Shown here one piece after another: positions 8,182 through 17,321 of a stretch of DNA of 25,972 nucleotides. A program made the position numbers and the translations under genes. The first letter of the stretch is position 1; every line of letters begins with the position of its first letter. Under the pieces are notes generated by a model. It had not been told where the DNA came from, did no database searches, and saw only the letters and a program-made list of their open reading frames with translations. This DNA is from Rhodocyclaceae bacterium (GTDB lineage Bacteria > Pseudomonadota > Gammaproteobacteria > Burkholderiales > Rhodocyclaceae), in contig JADKHX010000019.1 in assembly GCA_016721505.1 (NCBI GenBank), positions 1-25,972 on the forward strand, given 5' to 3'.

Positions 8182-10250
8182 TTAGTCGGCAAGCGCAAAA
8201 CCGACCAAAGTATCGCTTTTCGGACGTTGCGCAAACATGTAATGCCCGCCCGCCGCGACGACCACAAATTGTCGCCCTTTAGCTTGATAGCTCATCGCTG
8301 TCGCCATTGCATCGGCAGGCAGTTTGGCACGCCACAATTGCGTGCCTGATGCCGCATCAAAAGCCCGAAAACTTCTATCCATGGTTGATGCAATGAAAAA
8401 TACCCCGGATTTGGTCAGCACGCCGCCGCCCAGCGTCGGTGTGCCCCAGTTGATTTCAAACGGAATCGGAAACGGTGCGGAATCGTGTATTGAGCCGAGT
8501 GGCACATCCCAGCGCCAGGTGCCGGTGGCCAAATCGAGCGCCGCTAGTTTGCCCCAGGGCGGCGGTAGTACTGGGATGCCCAAGGGCGAGACCAACATGC
8601 CCATTTCCATGTCGTAGGGCGTGCCACCCATGCCCATGCGCCAATTAAAACCCTCAAGCGTAACGCTACCGGTGGCGTCAGCGTTAGCACGTTTGACTAG
8701 ACGCGCACGAGCCGCAGCGGTGTTGTAGTTAACAATCATCACGCCACGTGCCGTATCAATCGCTGCGCCACCCCAATTTGCGCCGCCCAAACTGCCCGGC
8801 AGCATAAGCGTCCATTGTTCACTAATTGGGGTGTAACGACCGGCGTGGCGCGTTTCCTCTATCATTTTTTTACATTTGTTTTTATCCCAAAAACTCAACC
8901 CCCATGCGTCATCGGGCAATAATTTGTTGGGCAACAACGGGGCGGGAATACGTGGGATCGGTTGCGTTGGCGAAGGCGATTCTTCGGCCACCGCGCCCTC
9001 TGGTACGGTGACTTCATCGACTGGCCAAAGCGGCACGCCGGTATCGCGATTCAATACAAAAACGTAGCCTTGCTTGGTGACTTGGACGACTGCGGGAACG
9101 AGTTTTCCGTCACGTTTCAAGTCGGTCAAAATTGGCTGTGCAGGTGTGTCGTAATCCCACAGATCGTGATGCACGATTTGAAACGCCCAGACCAATTCGC
9201 CGGTACTGGCACGCAGCGCAACGACGCTATTGGCATGGCGGTTGTCGCCCTTGCGCGCCGCGCCATAGTAATCGGGCGATGGCGAACTGGTCGGCAAGAA
9301 AACCAAATCGCGCGCAGGATCGCTGCTCATCGGCGCCCATACATTGGCCGCACCTGCGTGGCTGCGCGGGCTCACGTTGGGAATGTCCGGCCAATTTTTT
9401 CCGTCACCTTTGTCGGGGATAGGATCGAAGCTCCAAACGCGTTTTCCGCTCAACACATCGAACGCCTGCACCGCGCCACTTGGTGCAACGGCCTTGCGAA
9501 AATCCATCACACCAGAACCAACGATCACCAAATTGCCCACCACCAGCGGCGGCGAAGAGTGGGTGACTTCATCACGCGGATGCGGGTCGTTGGTTTCCGC
9601 ATATCGATGCTGCCGGACTTACCAAAACTCTCGCACGGCTTGCCAGTGATGGCATCCAGTGCCATCAAGCGGCGGTCATAAGTGGCAAGGAAAAGCCGCC
9701 TAGAACAGTTGGCCGCTTGGGTTTTCGTTGCGTCACGGTCCCAATACGCCAAGCCACGACAAACCAAAGGTCGCTTGGAACCGGTCACGATTTTCGGATC
9801 GAACGTCCAGTGTTCGGTTCCGCTGGCCGGATCAAGCGCAACGACACGCGAGAGCGGCGTGCAAAAAACCAAATGCCCGCCTGCCGCATCAGGTAGCTTG
9901 AGCGGCGTGGCTTGGAATGACATGAGCTTTTTTTGCTCCGCGGTCATCCGCGCCAAATCGCCGGTGTGATATTCCCAAACTTTATGCAACTTGCCGACGT
10001 TGCTCGGCGTAATTTGTTCGAGCGCAGAAAAATGCTGACCGCCAGGGCTGCCATATTCAGTCCAGTCTTGGGCGCTTGCTAAGTTTAGGTGAACTAAGGC
10101 AAAGGCGAAGGCACAACGGCGGCGGAGCAGGGGTTTCGCAAAGCACTGCTTTGCCCCTGTGAAGCGGGTCAGCTGTACCAAGCCGACACTGCGCTCCAGT
10201 ACCAACAGGCTGGATGCGGTCAAAGTGTCAATCGCGCTGCACCCGACCAC
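8182..10250 (-). CDS. PQQ-dependent dehydrogenase (quinoprotein, glucose-dehydrogenase-like beta-propeller), exported
   Basis: This periplasmic quinoprotein would oxidise a sugar or alcohol and pass electrons to the respiratory chain. After a signal-peptide-like stretch (LLRRRCAFAFALVHLNLASA, then QDWTEYG), the propeller shows GQHFSALEQITPSNVGKL and VWEYHTGD. It continues with LFLATYDRRLMALDAITGKP, VVALRASTGELVWAFQ, HHDLWDYDTPAQPIL and GGVLTKSGVFFIAS, followed by LWRAKLPA. The five N-terminal membrane helices of E. coli Gcd are absent, so it is a soluble or anchored exported form. One frame break lies near 9570. The start is uncertain: the open frame reaches a GTG at 10250 that overlaps the upstream gene, and no ATG lies between it and the signal peptide. 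Substrate unknown. Confidence 0.86.
10128..10159. other. Nested hairpin at the signal-peptide region of the PQQ-dehydrogenase gene
   Basis: GCAAAGCA-C-TGCTTTGC (10138-10154) is a near-perfect palindrome with one central base. Outside it, CAGGGG and CCCCTG pair, with a TTTCG bulge on one side. It lies in the coding start region of the exported dehydrogenase, where no ATG is visible, so it may be a small inserted repeat or a translation-control structure. Confidence 0.4.
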
Positions 10251-10711
10251 GGTTGGCTAAGTTCCCAAAGATCGTCAAAACGTTTCGACCACGGCAAGGT
10301 TTGCTCTTCGTCGTGGGTAATCAGCGAGCCGCGCGCGTGGTCGATGTGGAAGCGTCGGACACAGTGCGTCGAATCTGCGATGACATGGCAATCAGCCAGA
10401 TGCTGCAAGCTTGCAGGCGCTTGGCGGATGCCAAAAAAGTGAGAATAGCGCGCGAGTAAATCGATCAGGCGTGGCGAGCGACTAGCCACATTGCTGGAAC
10501 TCTCGCTATTGCGTACAACAATGCGCAGCTGCGGCGTGACATTGTTGCTAAGAAAGTTGCCTAGCAAAGCAATGCGTTCAGGTTTTTCCAAATGCATTTT
10601 CGCTAGATCAGCATCAAAAATTCGTAACGTTGAACTGGCATTTGCAAGCACGAAGTCGATTGCTGTGAGGTACCCCACTTCGCTTTCAAAACGTTCGTAA
10701 GTCGGTTCCAT
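10220..10711 (-). CDS. Conserved small protein of unknown function, PLD-like core; partner of the roxA gene
   Basis: An intact 163-aa frame with an excellent ribosome site (GGAGGT, 6 bases before ATG) that overlaps the end of the roxA-type gene. The fold looks like a single small phospholipase-D-like unit: SSTLRIFDADLAKMHLEKPE (strand then helix), ALLGNFLSNNVTPQLRIVV, and a C-terminal HDEEQTLPWSKRFDDLWE. The HxKxxxxD signature of PLD enzymes is not visible, so I do not claim catalysis. I recall similar small proteins next to RoxA-like genes in other betaproteobacteria, but could not check this here. It has no signal peptide or membrane segment and is probably cytoplasmic. No function is assigned. 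Confidence 0.75.
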   Translation of the reverse strand: MEPTYERFESEVGYLTAIDFVLANASSTLRIFDADLAKMHLEKPERIALLGNFLSNNVTPQLRIVVRNSESSSNVASRSPRLIDLLARYSHFFGIRQAPASLQHLADCHVIADSTHCVRRFHIDHARGSLITHDEEQTLPWSKRFDDLWELSQPWSGAARLTL

Positions 10712-10714
10712 CGA

Positions 10715-11880
10715 TTACCTCCGCATCACGAGATTTACAAAGCCATCAAGTGTACCAACAGTGAAGAATCGCGGCTGTTTCTTCAGCAATCTCTTTGCTG
10801 GGTGGGAGGTGGCGCTGATTGGCAAGCTGTCGAATAGCCGCACGAGCGGACGGTGGAACCACTTCCTGTTCGCCATTGAGATAAAAATTCCGCCCCGAAA
10901 AAGTAACTGTGTACGGGGGTCAAGCTGCAAGATCATCGTCTGCACTGCTGCGCGAAATTTGTTCAGCGACATCGGTTTTGCGGTGGATCGAAAACGACCT
11001 GCGGCTTAGGTTCAGTGAGCATTCGACCAAGAAATTCACGAATCAAACTTTTCTTCCAGCGAATACCACTCAACATCTGTTCCACTTGTTCAATCATCTG
11101 ATTGCCAATTTCGGCAGGGTGTTTTTGTAGTGACAAGTCTGGGTCGCGGTAGCGACCTTCGAGTTGCAAATTGTCCTGCAAAAAACTCAAAATTGATCGG
11201 CCAACTCTTGCGCAGGCGGCGCGCGGAATCTATTGACCAAGTCATACAATCGCCGGACGCACTAGCTTCGGCGATGCCATCATGTGCCCATTGTGGCGGC
11301 AGATAAAGCATGTCGCCGGATTCGAGAACATGCTCTTCCTGCGCTACAAAATTTTGCAAAATTCGCAACGGTTGATCAGGGATAAAACGATGGTCCTCCT
11401 GCTTACCAATTCGCCAACGCCGCGTGCCGCTGCCTTGCAATAAAACACATCGTAATTGTCAACATGTGCTCCAACACCTGCGCCATCGGTGGCATAGCTA
11501 ACCATCAAATCGTCGAGCCGTGCGTAGGGAATGAAATTGAAGGCACGCAGTAGCTCGTCGCCCTCGGGTAAAACCAGATTTACACTTTGCACCAACACCG
11601 TCCAGGGCTGTTTCCAGCGTTTGATTTCGTTTTTGCGGAATGGCCCGTGTTCAAGTTTCCATACATTGGATTGGCGCGAAACGAAGCGCGATTCGAGATC
11701 GTCGCGCTGGCACAAATCCAGCAATGATTGACGGGTAAGTGCTCCGCCGAAACCGGAAATTGCTGCGCGAACTAGCAGTGGTTTTTTCTGCCAGTAGTCT
11801 CGCAAAAACGTCTGCGGCGACATGCCACCGAGCAAGTTTTGGTAGCGATTTTTACTGGATAGTGAGGCACGATTTTTCAT
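10715..11880 (-). CDS. roxA: RoxA/YcfD-type JmjC cupin, ribosomal protein L16 arginine hydroxylase; frameshifted
   Basis: This 2-oxoglutarate/Fe(II) oxygenase family hydroxylates an arginine of 50S protein L16 in E. coli. The N-terminus shows LLGGMSPQTFLRDYWQKKPL and LVRAAISGF. The iron-binding HxD lies in GVGAHVDNYDVFY (about residue 138), and the distal His in DMLYLPPQWAHDGIAE (about 200). GSGTRRWRIG sits between them, as in the family. The C-terminal winged-helix part is split over two more frames (LIREFLGRMLTEPKPQVVF, then FRGGIFISMANR). Breaks lie near 11430, 11200 and 10985. The span gives ~388 aa, as expected. The gene is divergent from rlmD with only 41 bases between the starts. Confidence 0.88.
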
Positions 11881-11886
11881 CGTTTG

Positions 11887-11894
11887 ATTATAAT
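11887..11894. promoter_or_regulatory. Overlapping divergent -10 elements between roxA and rlmD
   Basis: The 10-bp palindrome GATTATAATC carries a perfect TATAAT on each strand (plus 11889-11894, minus 11892-11887). It sits in the 41-bp gap between divergent starts. The minus-strand start of transcription would fall at or next to the roxA ATG, implying a leaderless message. No strong -35 element is visible on either side. Confidence 0.45.
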
Positions 11895-11921
11895 CGCGCC
11901 CCTTTCAGCAGGCACTTCGCT

Positions 11922-13248
11922 ATGACATCTGTTCGGATTGAATCGCTCGACTACGAAGGTCGCGGCGTGACCCATGTGGATGGCAAAACGATTTTTGTCG
12001 AAGGCGCGATCACCGGTGAGTTGGTCGACTACAAAAGTTTTCATCGCAAGCCGAATTACGAAGTCGCGCACATGACGCGCTTACACAAGGAATCCAGCCA
12101 GCGGGTTACGCCACCGTGCGAATACTTTGGCACTTGTGGTGGCTGTGCGATGCAACATGTAAGTCTGGTGGCGCAGGCGGCAGCCAAGCAGCGTGTGTTG
12201 GAGGACGCATTCGGGCACATAGCAAAATTGCGGCCTGAAGTGATGTTCCCACCGATTTCTGGCGAGCCGTGGGGCTACCGGCATCGTGCGCGATTATCGG
12301 CGCGCCACGTGGCAAAAAAGGGCGGCGTGTTGATTGGCTTTCGCGAAAAACGCAGCAGCTATGTGGTGATGATGGATAGCTGCAAAGTGCTGCCACCGCG
12401 CATGTCGAATTTGATCGTCCCGCTCAAAAACTTAATCGGAGCAATGGCCCAGCCGCAACAGTTTCCGCAAATTGAAGTGGCGATGGGCGAAGGTGATACG
12501 GAAAATAAATTGACCATAGTGTTTGTGTTGCGCCATCTTGCGCCGCTAACAGAAAATGACCAAACCCTATTGCGTCAATTTGCTGATGCGCACGACGTGG
12601 TTTGGTATTTGCAGGCCAAAGGCCCGGATACGGTGGCTTTGTTTTATCCGACCGATGCGCCATCGCTGGCCTATCGATTGCCCGATTTTGATATTGAAGT
12701 GCAGTTTGAACCCACCGAATTTACAGGTGAATCCTGGCGTGAACCGTATGCTGGTTCGCCGCGCAATGATGTTGTTGGCACCGAAAGCAGGCGAGCGGAT
12801 TGCTGATATGTTTTGCGGGCTGGGGAATTTCACCTTGCCAATTGCGCAGCTTGGCGCGCATGTGATCGGCGTGGAAGGCAGCGATGCATTGGTTCGCCGC
12901 GCAGAAAAAAATGCGCGACACAATGGTTTGGAAAATCGCTGTGAATATCAGGTGGCGAATTTGTTTGAAGCCGACGCAGCGAGTCTTGCAGCTTTGGGCA
13001 AGATCGACAAAATGTTGATCGATCCACCGCGCGAAGGTGCCGATGCCTTGGTAAAAGCACTGCCTGCGCTCGATAGCGGAATTGACGCACCACAGCGCAT
13101 TGTCTATGTCTCATGTAACCCTGCAACCTTGGCACGTGATGCGGCAGTGCTGGTGCATGAAAAAGCTTACCACCTGCGTGGTGCAGGTATCGCCAGCATG
13201 TTCCCACACACCGCGCATGTGGAGTCGATTGCGTTTTTCGAGCGATAA
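11922..13248 (+). CDS. rlmD: 23S rRNA (uracil-1939-C5)-methyltransferase RlmD
   Basis: RlmD methylates U1939 of 23S rRNA using SAM and carries a 4Fe-4S cluster. The N-terminal TRAM domain runs from MTSVRIESLDYEGRGVTHVD to about residue 60. The cluster cysteines appear in CEYFGTCGGCAMQH and the later DSCKVLPP. The SAM-binding Rossmann domain has RIADMFCGLGNFTLPIAQ, the conserved LIDPPREGAD, and the catalytic Cys in IVYVSCNPATLARD. The C-terminus FPHTAHVESIAFFER is typical of this family. A single missing base near 12724 (between EPTEFT and QVNPGVNRMLVRRA) splits the frame. The two halves give ~442 aa, the normal length. Confidence 0.94.
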
Positions 13249-13252
13249 AAAA

Positions 13253-13280
13253 CGGAGCTGTGGATTGCTCCACAGCTCCG
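13253..13280 (-). terminator. Strong Rho-independent terminator for the Bax-inhibitor family gene
   Basis: CGGAGCTGTGG and CCACAGCTCCG make a perfect 11-bp stem with a 6-base loop, followed on the minus strand by six Ts. It ends the minus-strand gene that stops at 13336. On the plus strand it lies just after rlmD and may also slow that transcript, though the T tract is poor there. Confidence 0.85.
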
Positions 13281-13285
13281 CTCTT

Positions 13286-13320
13286 GGTAATGACAGCGTG
13301 TTACCAGCACCAACTGGCGA
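13286..13320 (-). repeat. REP-like dispersed repeat, copy B
   Basis: GGTAATGACAGCG followed by TGTTACCAGCACCAACTGGC. GGTAA/TTACC form one stem and CCAG/CTGG a second. It matches copy C at about 30 of 35 positions. It lies between the Bax-inhibitor gene stop and its terminator, so it would be transcribed into that 3' UTR. Confidence 0.65.
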
Positions 13321-13335
13321 ATTGCGCTACTTACC

Positions 13336-14028
13336 TTAGTCGCGCTCGCCGGTAAACGCCATGATGAGATTCAACAGGTTGATGAAGATATTGTAGATGT
13401 CCAGATACACATTCAAAGTTGCGGAGATGTAATTGGTCTCGCCACCTTTGACGATGTTGTTGATGTCGTAAAGCACATAGGCTGAGAAAATCATTACGCC
13501 AAGCGCCGACAGCGCGAGGGACAGGGCCGGAATCTGAAAAAACATATTCGCCACGCCTGCCAGAATCATCAGAATCAAGCCTGCGAACAGAAACTTTCCA
13601 AGATTGGAAAAATCGCGCGCGGTGTTTGAGGCCACGCCAGCCAAAGTCATGAAAATCGCGCCCGTGCCACCCGCCGCTAGCGCAATCATCGTACCGCCGT
13701 TCTTAAATCCGATCGCGTATTGCAGCATTGGGCCGAGTAACAGCCCCATAAAAAACGTGAATCCGAGTAAAACAAAAACGCCTAGGCTACTGTCTTTGGT
13801 GCGTTGGATGGCGAAGATAAATCCAAACATAATTGCCAGAGAAAGCAACATCGCAATAAACGGGCTGCCTGCCATGAATGAAAAATTAAGCTGCACACCA
13901 AGCAATGCCCCCAACACTGTGGGTACCATTGTTACTGCCAGTAGCGCATAGGTATTGCGCAGGACGCGGTTTTGTTGAACCGCAATGTCGCTAACGCTAG
14001 CTTGTGAATAGTCGCGAACTGTTTCCAT
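13336..14028 (-). CDS. Bax inhibitor-1/YccA family inner-membrane protein
   Basis: An intact 230-aa polytopic membrane protein with about seven hydrophobic segments, for example TYALLAVTMVPTVLGALLGV, FIAMLLSLAIMFGFIFAI and VFVLLGFTFFMGLLLGPML. The family's C-terminal segment is present (SALGVMIFSAYVLYDINNIV, then NVYLDIYNIFINLLNLIMAF), including the paired Asp region of the conserved core. In E. coli YccA modulates the FtsH protease; other members are calcium-leak channels. The start ATG at 14028 has an ideal AAGGAGA seven bases upstream. The gene stands alone with its own terminator. It is one of the few core genes here without a frame break. Confidence 0.93.
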   Translation of the reverse strand: METVRDYSQASVSDIAVQQNRVLRNTYALLAVTMVPTVLGALLGVQLNFSFMAGSPFIAMLLSLAIMFGFIFAIQRTKDSSLGVFVLLGFTFFMGLLLGPMLQYAIGFKNGGTMIALAAGGTGAIFMTLAGVASNTARDFSNLGKFLFAGLILMILAGVANMFFQIPALSLALSALGVMIFSAYVLYDINNIVKGGETNYISATLNVYLDIYNIFINLLNLIMAFTGERD

Positions 14029-14211
14029 GTTATTTCTCCTTTGCAAACTTACCAGTATCTGAGCCAACAAGGCTCGGAGCGGGGAATGCGCGAAGTCTAT
14101 CGCATTCCTAGTGCGACACATCTTGGGCCAATGCCCGGCAAATGCAAGTGTTAGACAAAGAATTTTTAACCGTTTTTCGTGTCTTTTACGATACCGTAAG
14201 TGTCATCAGCA

Positions 14212-14217
14212 TATAAT
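14212..14217 (+). promoter_or_regulatory. -10 element for tRNA-Ser
   Basis: A perfect TATAAT lies 12 bases before the tRNA-Ser 5' end. A convincing -35 sequence at the right distance is not visible. Confidence 0.5.
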
Positions 14218-14228
14218 TCGCGCCGCTT

Positions 14229-14318
14229 GGAGGTGTGGCAGAGCGGTTGAATGCACCAGTCTTGAAAACTGGCAAGGTTGCAAGACCTTCGTGAGTTCGA
14301 ATCTCACCGCCTCCGCCA
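14229..14318 (+). tRNA. tRNA-Ser (anticodon TGA)
   Basis: An intact 90-base class II tRNA. The acceptor GGAGGTG pairs with CGCCTCC. The anticodon stem CCAGT/ACTGG encloses the loop CTTGAAA with anticodon TGA. A long variable arm (CAAGGTTGCAAGACCTTC), T arm GTGAG-TTCGAAT-CTCAC and encoded CCA complete it. An integrase gene follows at once, so its 3' half is the likely attachment site. Confidence 0.97.
14292..14318 (+). other. Probable attL: 3' part of tRNA-Ser
   Basis: P4-type integrases usually recombine at the T arm/3' end of a tRNA gene, leaving the gene intact at the left border. The tRNA is complete and int lies 163 bases downstream in the same direction. The exact core cannot be set because the matching attR copy is not in the window. 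Confidence 0.5.
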
Positions 14319-14343
14319 GATTAAGGTTCAAAGAAGTCCAAAG

Positions 14344-14385
14344 AAGGCCAGTAAGCCCTGTAAAAATAAGGCTTCTGGCCTTTTT
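14344..14385 (+). terminator. Terminator downstream of tRNA-Ser
   Basis: AAGGCCAG-T-AAGCC and GGCTT-CTGGCCTT form a long stem with one bulged T around an A-rich loop, followed by TTTTT. It would end tRNA transcription before the integrase. Confidence 0.75.
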
Positions 14386-14421
14386 CACGTCCAAAGCCGT
14401 CCAGTGATGAATGTTGACAGC

Positions 14422-14482
14422 TGGGGGCAACTGGGGGCAATATTGGGGGCAACTATTCCAGCCCATAGAAAGTTGCCCCCAA
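14422..14482. promoter_or_regulatory. TGGGGGCAA repeat cluster before the integrase, probable arm-type or regulator sites
   Basis: TGGGGGCAA occurs at 14422, 14432 and 14444, and inverted (TTGCCCCCA) at 14473. The last two form a perfect 12-bp inverted repeat (TTGGGGGCAACT / AGTTGCCCCCAA) whose right arm touches the integrase ATG. Such clusters near int are typical of integrase arm-binding or excisionase sites, and could also autoregulate int. Confidence 0.6.
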
Positions 14483-15694
14483 TGCCACTGACCGATACCG
14501 AGATACGCAAGACCAAGCCCGCTGATAAAACCGTGCGTTTGTTTGATGCGAATGGCCTGTATCTGGAGGTCGCGCCAAGCGGTGGCAAGTGGTGGCGATT
14601 CAAGTATCGATTTGGCGGCAAGGAAAAGCGTTTGTCGCTTGGCGTGTATCCCGAAGTCGGGCTCAAAAGTGCGCGTACCAAGTGCGACGACGTTCGCAAA
14701 TTATTGGCGGATGGTGTCGATCCAGGTGAAGCGCGCAAAGTGCGCAAACTGGTCAACTTGGAGCGCTCAGCGAATTCGTTTGAAGCAGTTGCACGCGAGT
14801 GGTACAAAAAGCAATTGCATACGTGGGTGCCGACTCATGCCAACGATGTACTGCGCCGTCTTGAAGGCAACTTTTCCCTCATCTGGGGCGGCGACCAATT
14901 GCTGAACTGGAAGCACCTGAGTTACTCGCCTGTATCGGCAAGATTGAAAAACGTGGCGCGTATGACCTCGCGCATCGTGTCTTGCAAGTCAGCGGACAAG
15001 TGTTCCGCTACGGCATCGCCTCCGGTTATTGCAAGCGCGACCTATCGACTGACTTGCGCGGCGCATTGACGCCCCACAAGGCCAAACATCAACCCGCCGT
15101 GAGGCCGGAAGAACTGCCGACGCTACTCCGTGCCATTGATGGCTACGATGCGCTTGGTGACCTGCAAACACGCCTTGCGCTGCAATTGCTGGCATTGACC
15201 TTCGTTCGCACGGGTGAGTTGATCGGTGCGACGTGGGATGAATTCGACACAGGCGCGGCGGTTTGGGTAATTCCTGCCGCGCGTATGAAAATGAAAACAG
15301 AACATGTCGTTCCATTGTCGACGCAAGCCTTGGCAATTCTGGAGCAACTAAAGGTGATCTGTGGCGGCAGTCGATTTGTGTTTCCGGTAGAAACCGCGAC
15401 AAGCCGATTAGCAACAACACGATGCTGTTTGCGTTGTATCGACTTGGCTACAAGGGAAAGATGTCCGGACATGGCTTTCGTGCGGTGGCATCGACCATGC
15501 TGAACGAGCAGGGCTACAACGCCGACGTAATTGAGCGGCAATTGGCGCATTGCGAACGCGACGAAGTGAGAGGTGCATACAACCGCGCCGAATACTTGCC
15601 GCAACGCCGGGTGATGATTCAGGACTGGGCGAATCACTTGGATAAGCTGCGGGTGGGTGCGGACGTGATAAGACTGCGCGGGAACGCGGCATAG
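14482..15694 (+). CDS. P4-type tyrosine integrase (DUF4102 N-terminal domain); frameshifted
   Basis: This site-specific recombinase would integrate and excise the island at tRNA-Ser. The N-terminal DUF4102 domain shows MPLTDTEIRKTKPADKTVRL, LYLEVAPSGGKWWRFKYRF and KEKRLSLGVYPEV. The core-binding domain has SFEAVAREWYKKQ. The catalytic domain has the first Arg in FVRTGELIGATWDEFD, HGFRAVASTMLNEQG (HxxR), the later AHCERD, and the Tyr in RGAYNRAEYLPQRR. All catalytic residues are present if two frame breaks (near 14875 and 15393) are repaired. The span gives ~404 aa, the family length. The start at 14482 begins the DUF4102 domain; the open frame extends upstream only because it runs through the tRNA. 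Confidence 0.9.
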
Positions 15695-15748
15695 ACAAAA
15701 TCAGCATCAAGGTATATCTTCCCGCATGAGCTTCGCGCCTGTGCCAGA

Positions 15749-15767
15749 CTGGACAATTGGAGTCCAG
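15749..15767. other. Small hairpin between convergent integrase and polyvalent-like genes
   Basis: CTGGAC and GTCCAG form a 6-bp stem with a 7-base loop, flanked by two direct GTGCCAG copies (15741 and 15771). No T tract is present. It may be a weak terminator between the convergent genes. Confidence 0.3.
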
Positions 15768-15801
15768 AACGTGCCAGTGCCGCGAGGCTCTTTGCTTGGC
15801 A

Positions 15802-15836
15802 GGTGGTGACAGCGTATCACCAGCACCAACTGGCGG
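15802..15836 (-). repeat. REP-like dispersed repeat, copy C
   Basis: GGTGGTGACAGCG followed by TATCACCAGCACCAACTGGC. Compared with copy B, the outer stem GGTAA/TTACC has become GGTGG/TCACC, so both changed positions still pair (one as G-U). It lies just past the stop of the polyvalent-like gene. Confidence 0.65.
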
Positions 15837-15873
15837 ATCGGCGAACTTCGATCCACGCTTGGCGCAATCGCGG

Positions 15874-17303
15874 TCAAGAATCTTTACCTTCTGGTTGAGA
15901 AACTGTATGCCGTTTTCCCACCGCACCCAAGTACGGCAGGCCGTGCTCGATCAGGTCTTGTCGCATCGCGTCGGAAATGAACAGTGCGGGAAGTTTTTCC
16001 ACGGCCAGACTTTCCTTTGACTGGCGAAATATTTCAGCCTTGTCAAAATCAGCGAATGACTCACCAATTTTTTCGCGTGAGCCAATTTTGACGACTACCC
16101 AGTCTCCCTCGACAGACAGTCTTGTCACCTTGTATTGTCGGCTTAATGTAGTGATGTCCACCGTGCCTAACTTTGCGCCCCATGATTTGGCGAGTTTTTC
16201 AACAGCGCTCGGGACGATGCGGTCATAGAAGGTTCTTAATCCGTCAGCATTTGCCCACGAGAATCGTTCCGCGTGAAGCTGTCCTGGTAACCAGCAAATA
16301 CCAGCGAATCCTTCACTCGCTGCATACACCAACATCATTCGCAGTGCGGCATCGAGCCAGTGATTTAGGTAGGGGTTTTCCGGCGGTGGATTGATGTCAT
16401 CATCCCATTGAAGATCGAAGTTTTCGCCTGTCGCGACTGCTTGCTGTCGATCACGCGCTTCTTGAATGGCTTTGCGAAGTTCCTGATTCCAGTCACTCTG
16501 AATTTCTTCAAGAACCAACAAGCGCAGACCTTTTGCCGTGGCGCGTTCCGTTGTCCGCACGTGCGCAACAATGTTCGCTAGTTTGAAATGCTCGCCCCAA
16601 TACTCGGTGGGGAGATTGGGCGCGGTAATTAGCCATTCTGTGTACTTCTCCCCACCTGGAAGTACAAAACGCGCAAATCGATTAAGGCTGCGTGTTTGAC
16701 CAACGAAGCCTTCCGCCCTAAGGCGTCGTGCCATGCGCTCGATCAATAAGCGACCATACGCCATTGCCTCTTGTACAGTCAGAAATTCGCGTTTGACATC
16801 GTGAGAGGCAAGTTTTTTGCGTCCGTGAGGTACGGAAAGCGACCAGTAAACGTATCGCCCGAACAAACCGAGATCGGTCTCGCCATGCAACCAAATGCAC
16901 AGCCCAAAAGTCCGGTCTCGATAGTGCAACAGGCGAGCTTCACGTCGCCCGCGCCGCAAGGCATTGGCGATAATCTCGGCGGGCTGCGACTGTTTCTCAA
17001 AACGCACCTGCGGGACATATTCGTCGGTGATGTGGAGCTGGAGGACAAGCTCGCAAGGCGGTTTTTCCGACAAGTATTCGAGCACGTCATCTCGGTGAAG
17101 GTGTGCCTTAGGAAAACCGCTCAATCCTAGTAGCACTTTGCTCCACTTGACTTCAACTTCACTGACACCACCTTTTTGCAAGTTGCGAATAGTGCCTATC
17201 CATTGCTGCGGGAACCTTTGGTCTGGATACATGCAGCAAGCTGGCGCTGGAGCGGCGACCAAAGTTTGATTGGTGAAGACTCGTATTGATCAGTTGGTTG
17301 CAT
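15874..17303 (-). CDS. Stand-alone phage polyvalent-protein-type domain protein; function unknown
   Basis: The ~476-aa product matches, from end to end, a conserved module I recall from very large phage and conjugative-element 'polyvalent' proteins. The N-terminal part has SPIKLWSPLQRQLAAC, WIGTIRNLQKGGVSEVEVKW and VLEYLSEKP. The core has FVLPGGEKYTEWLITAP (about residue 215), ANIVAHVRTTERA, LVLEEIQSDWNQE (about 268), LDAALRMMLVYAASEGFAGI, WLPGQLHAERF and TFYDRIVPSAVEKLAKSWGAK. It ends ALFISDAMRQDLIEHGLPYL. The usual EEIQSDWH reads EEIQSDWN here. I start it at ATG 17303 because the typical N-terminal block lies in that frame; one indel near 17197 joins it to the main frame, which otherwise could start at TTG 17262. 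No signal or membrane segments. Third gene of a cassette, 18 bases after the small protein. Confidence 0.75.
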
Positions 17304-17321
17304 TTTCGTCGAGAGGATTCG

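Noticed and set aside
9525..10250. Two separate PQQ-dehydrogenase genes
   Set aside because: The two frames are consecutive halves of one propeller protein, joined by a single break near 9570.
13286..13320. Chi-like recombination octamer within the repeat (GTGCTGGT resembling GCTGGTGG)
   Set aside because: The match is incomplete, and the conserved unit is longer and palindromic, which fits a REP-like repeat better.
14278..14481. Upstream extension of the integrase frame through the tRNA-Ser 3' half
   Set aside because: The extra residues are a translation of the tRNA and its terminator. The DUF4102 domain begins at the ATG at 14482.
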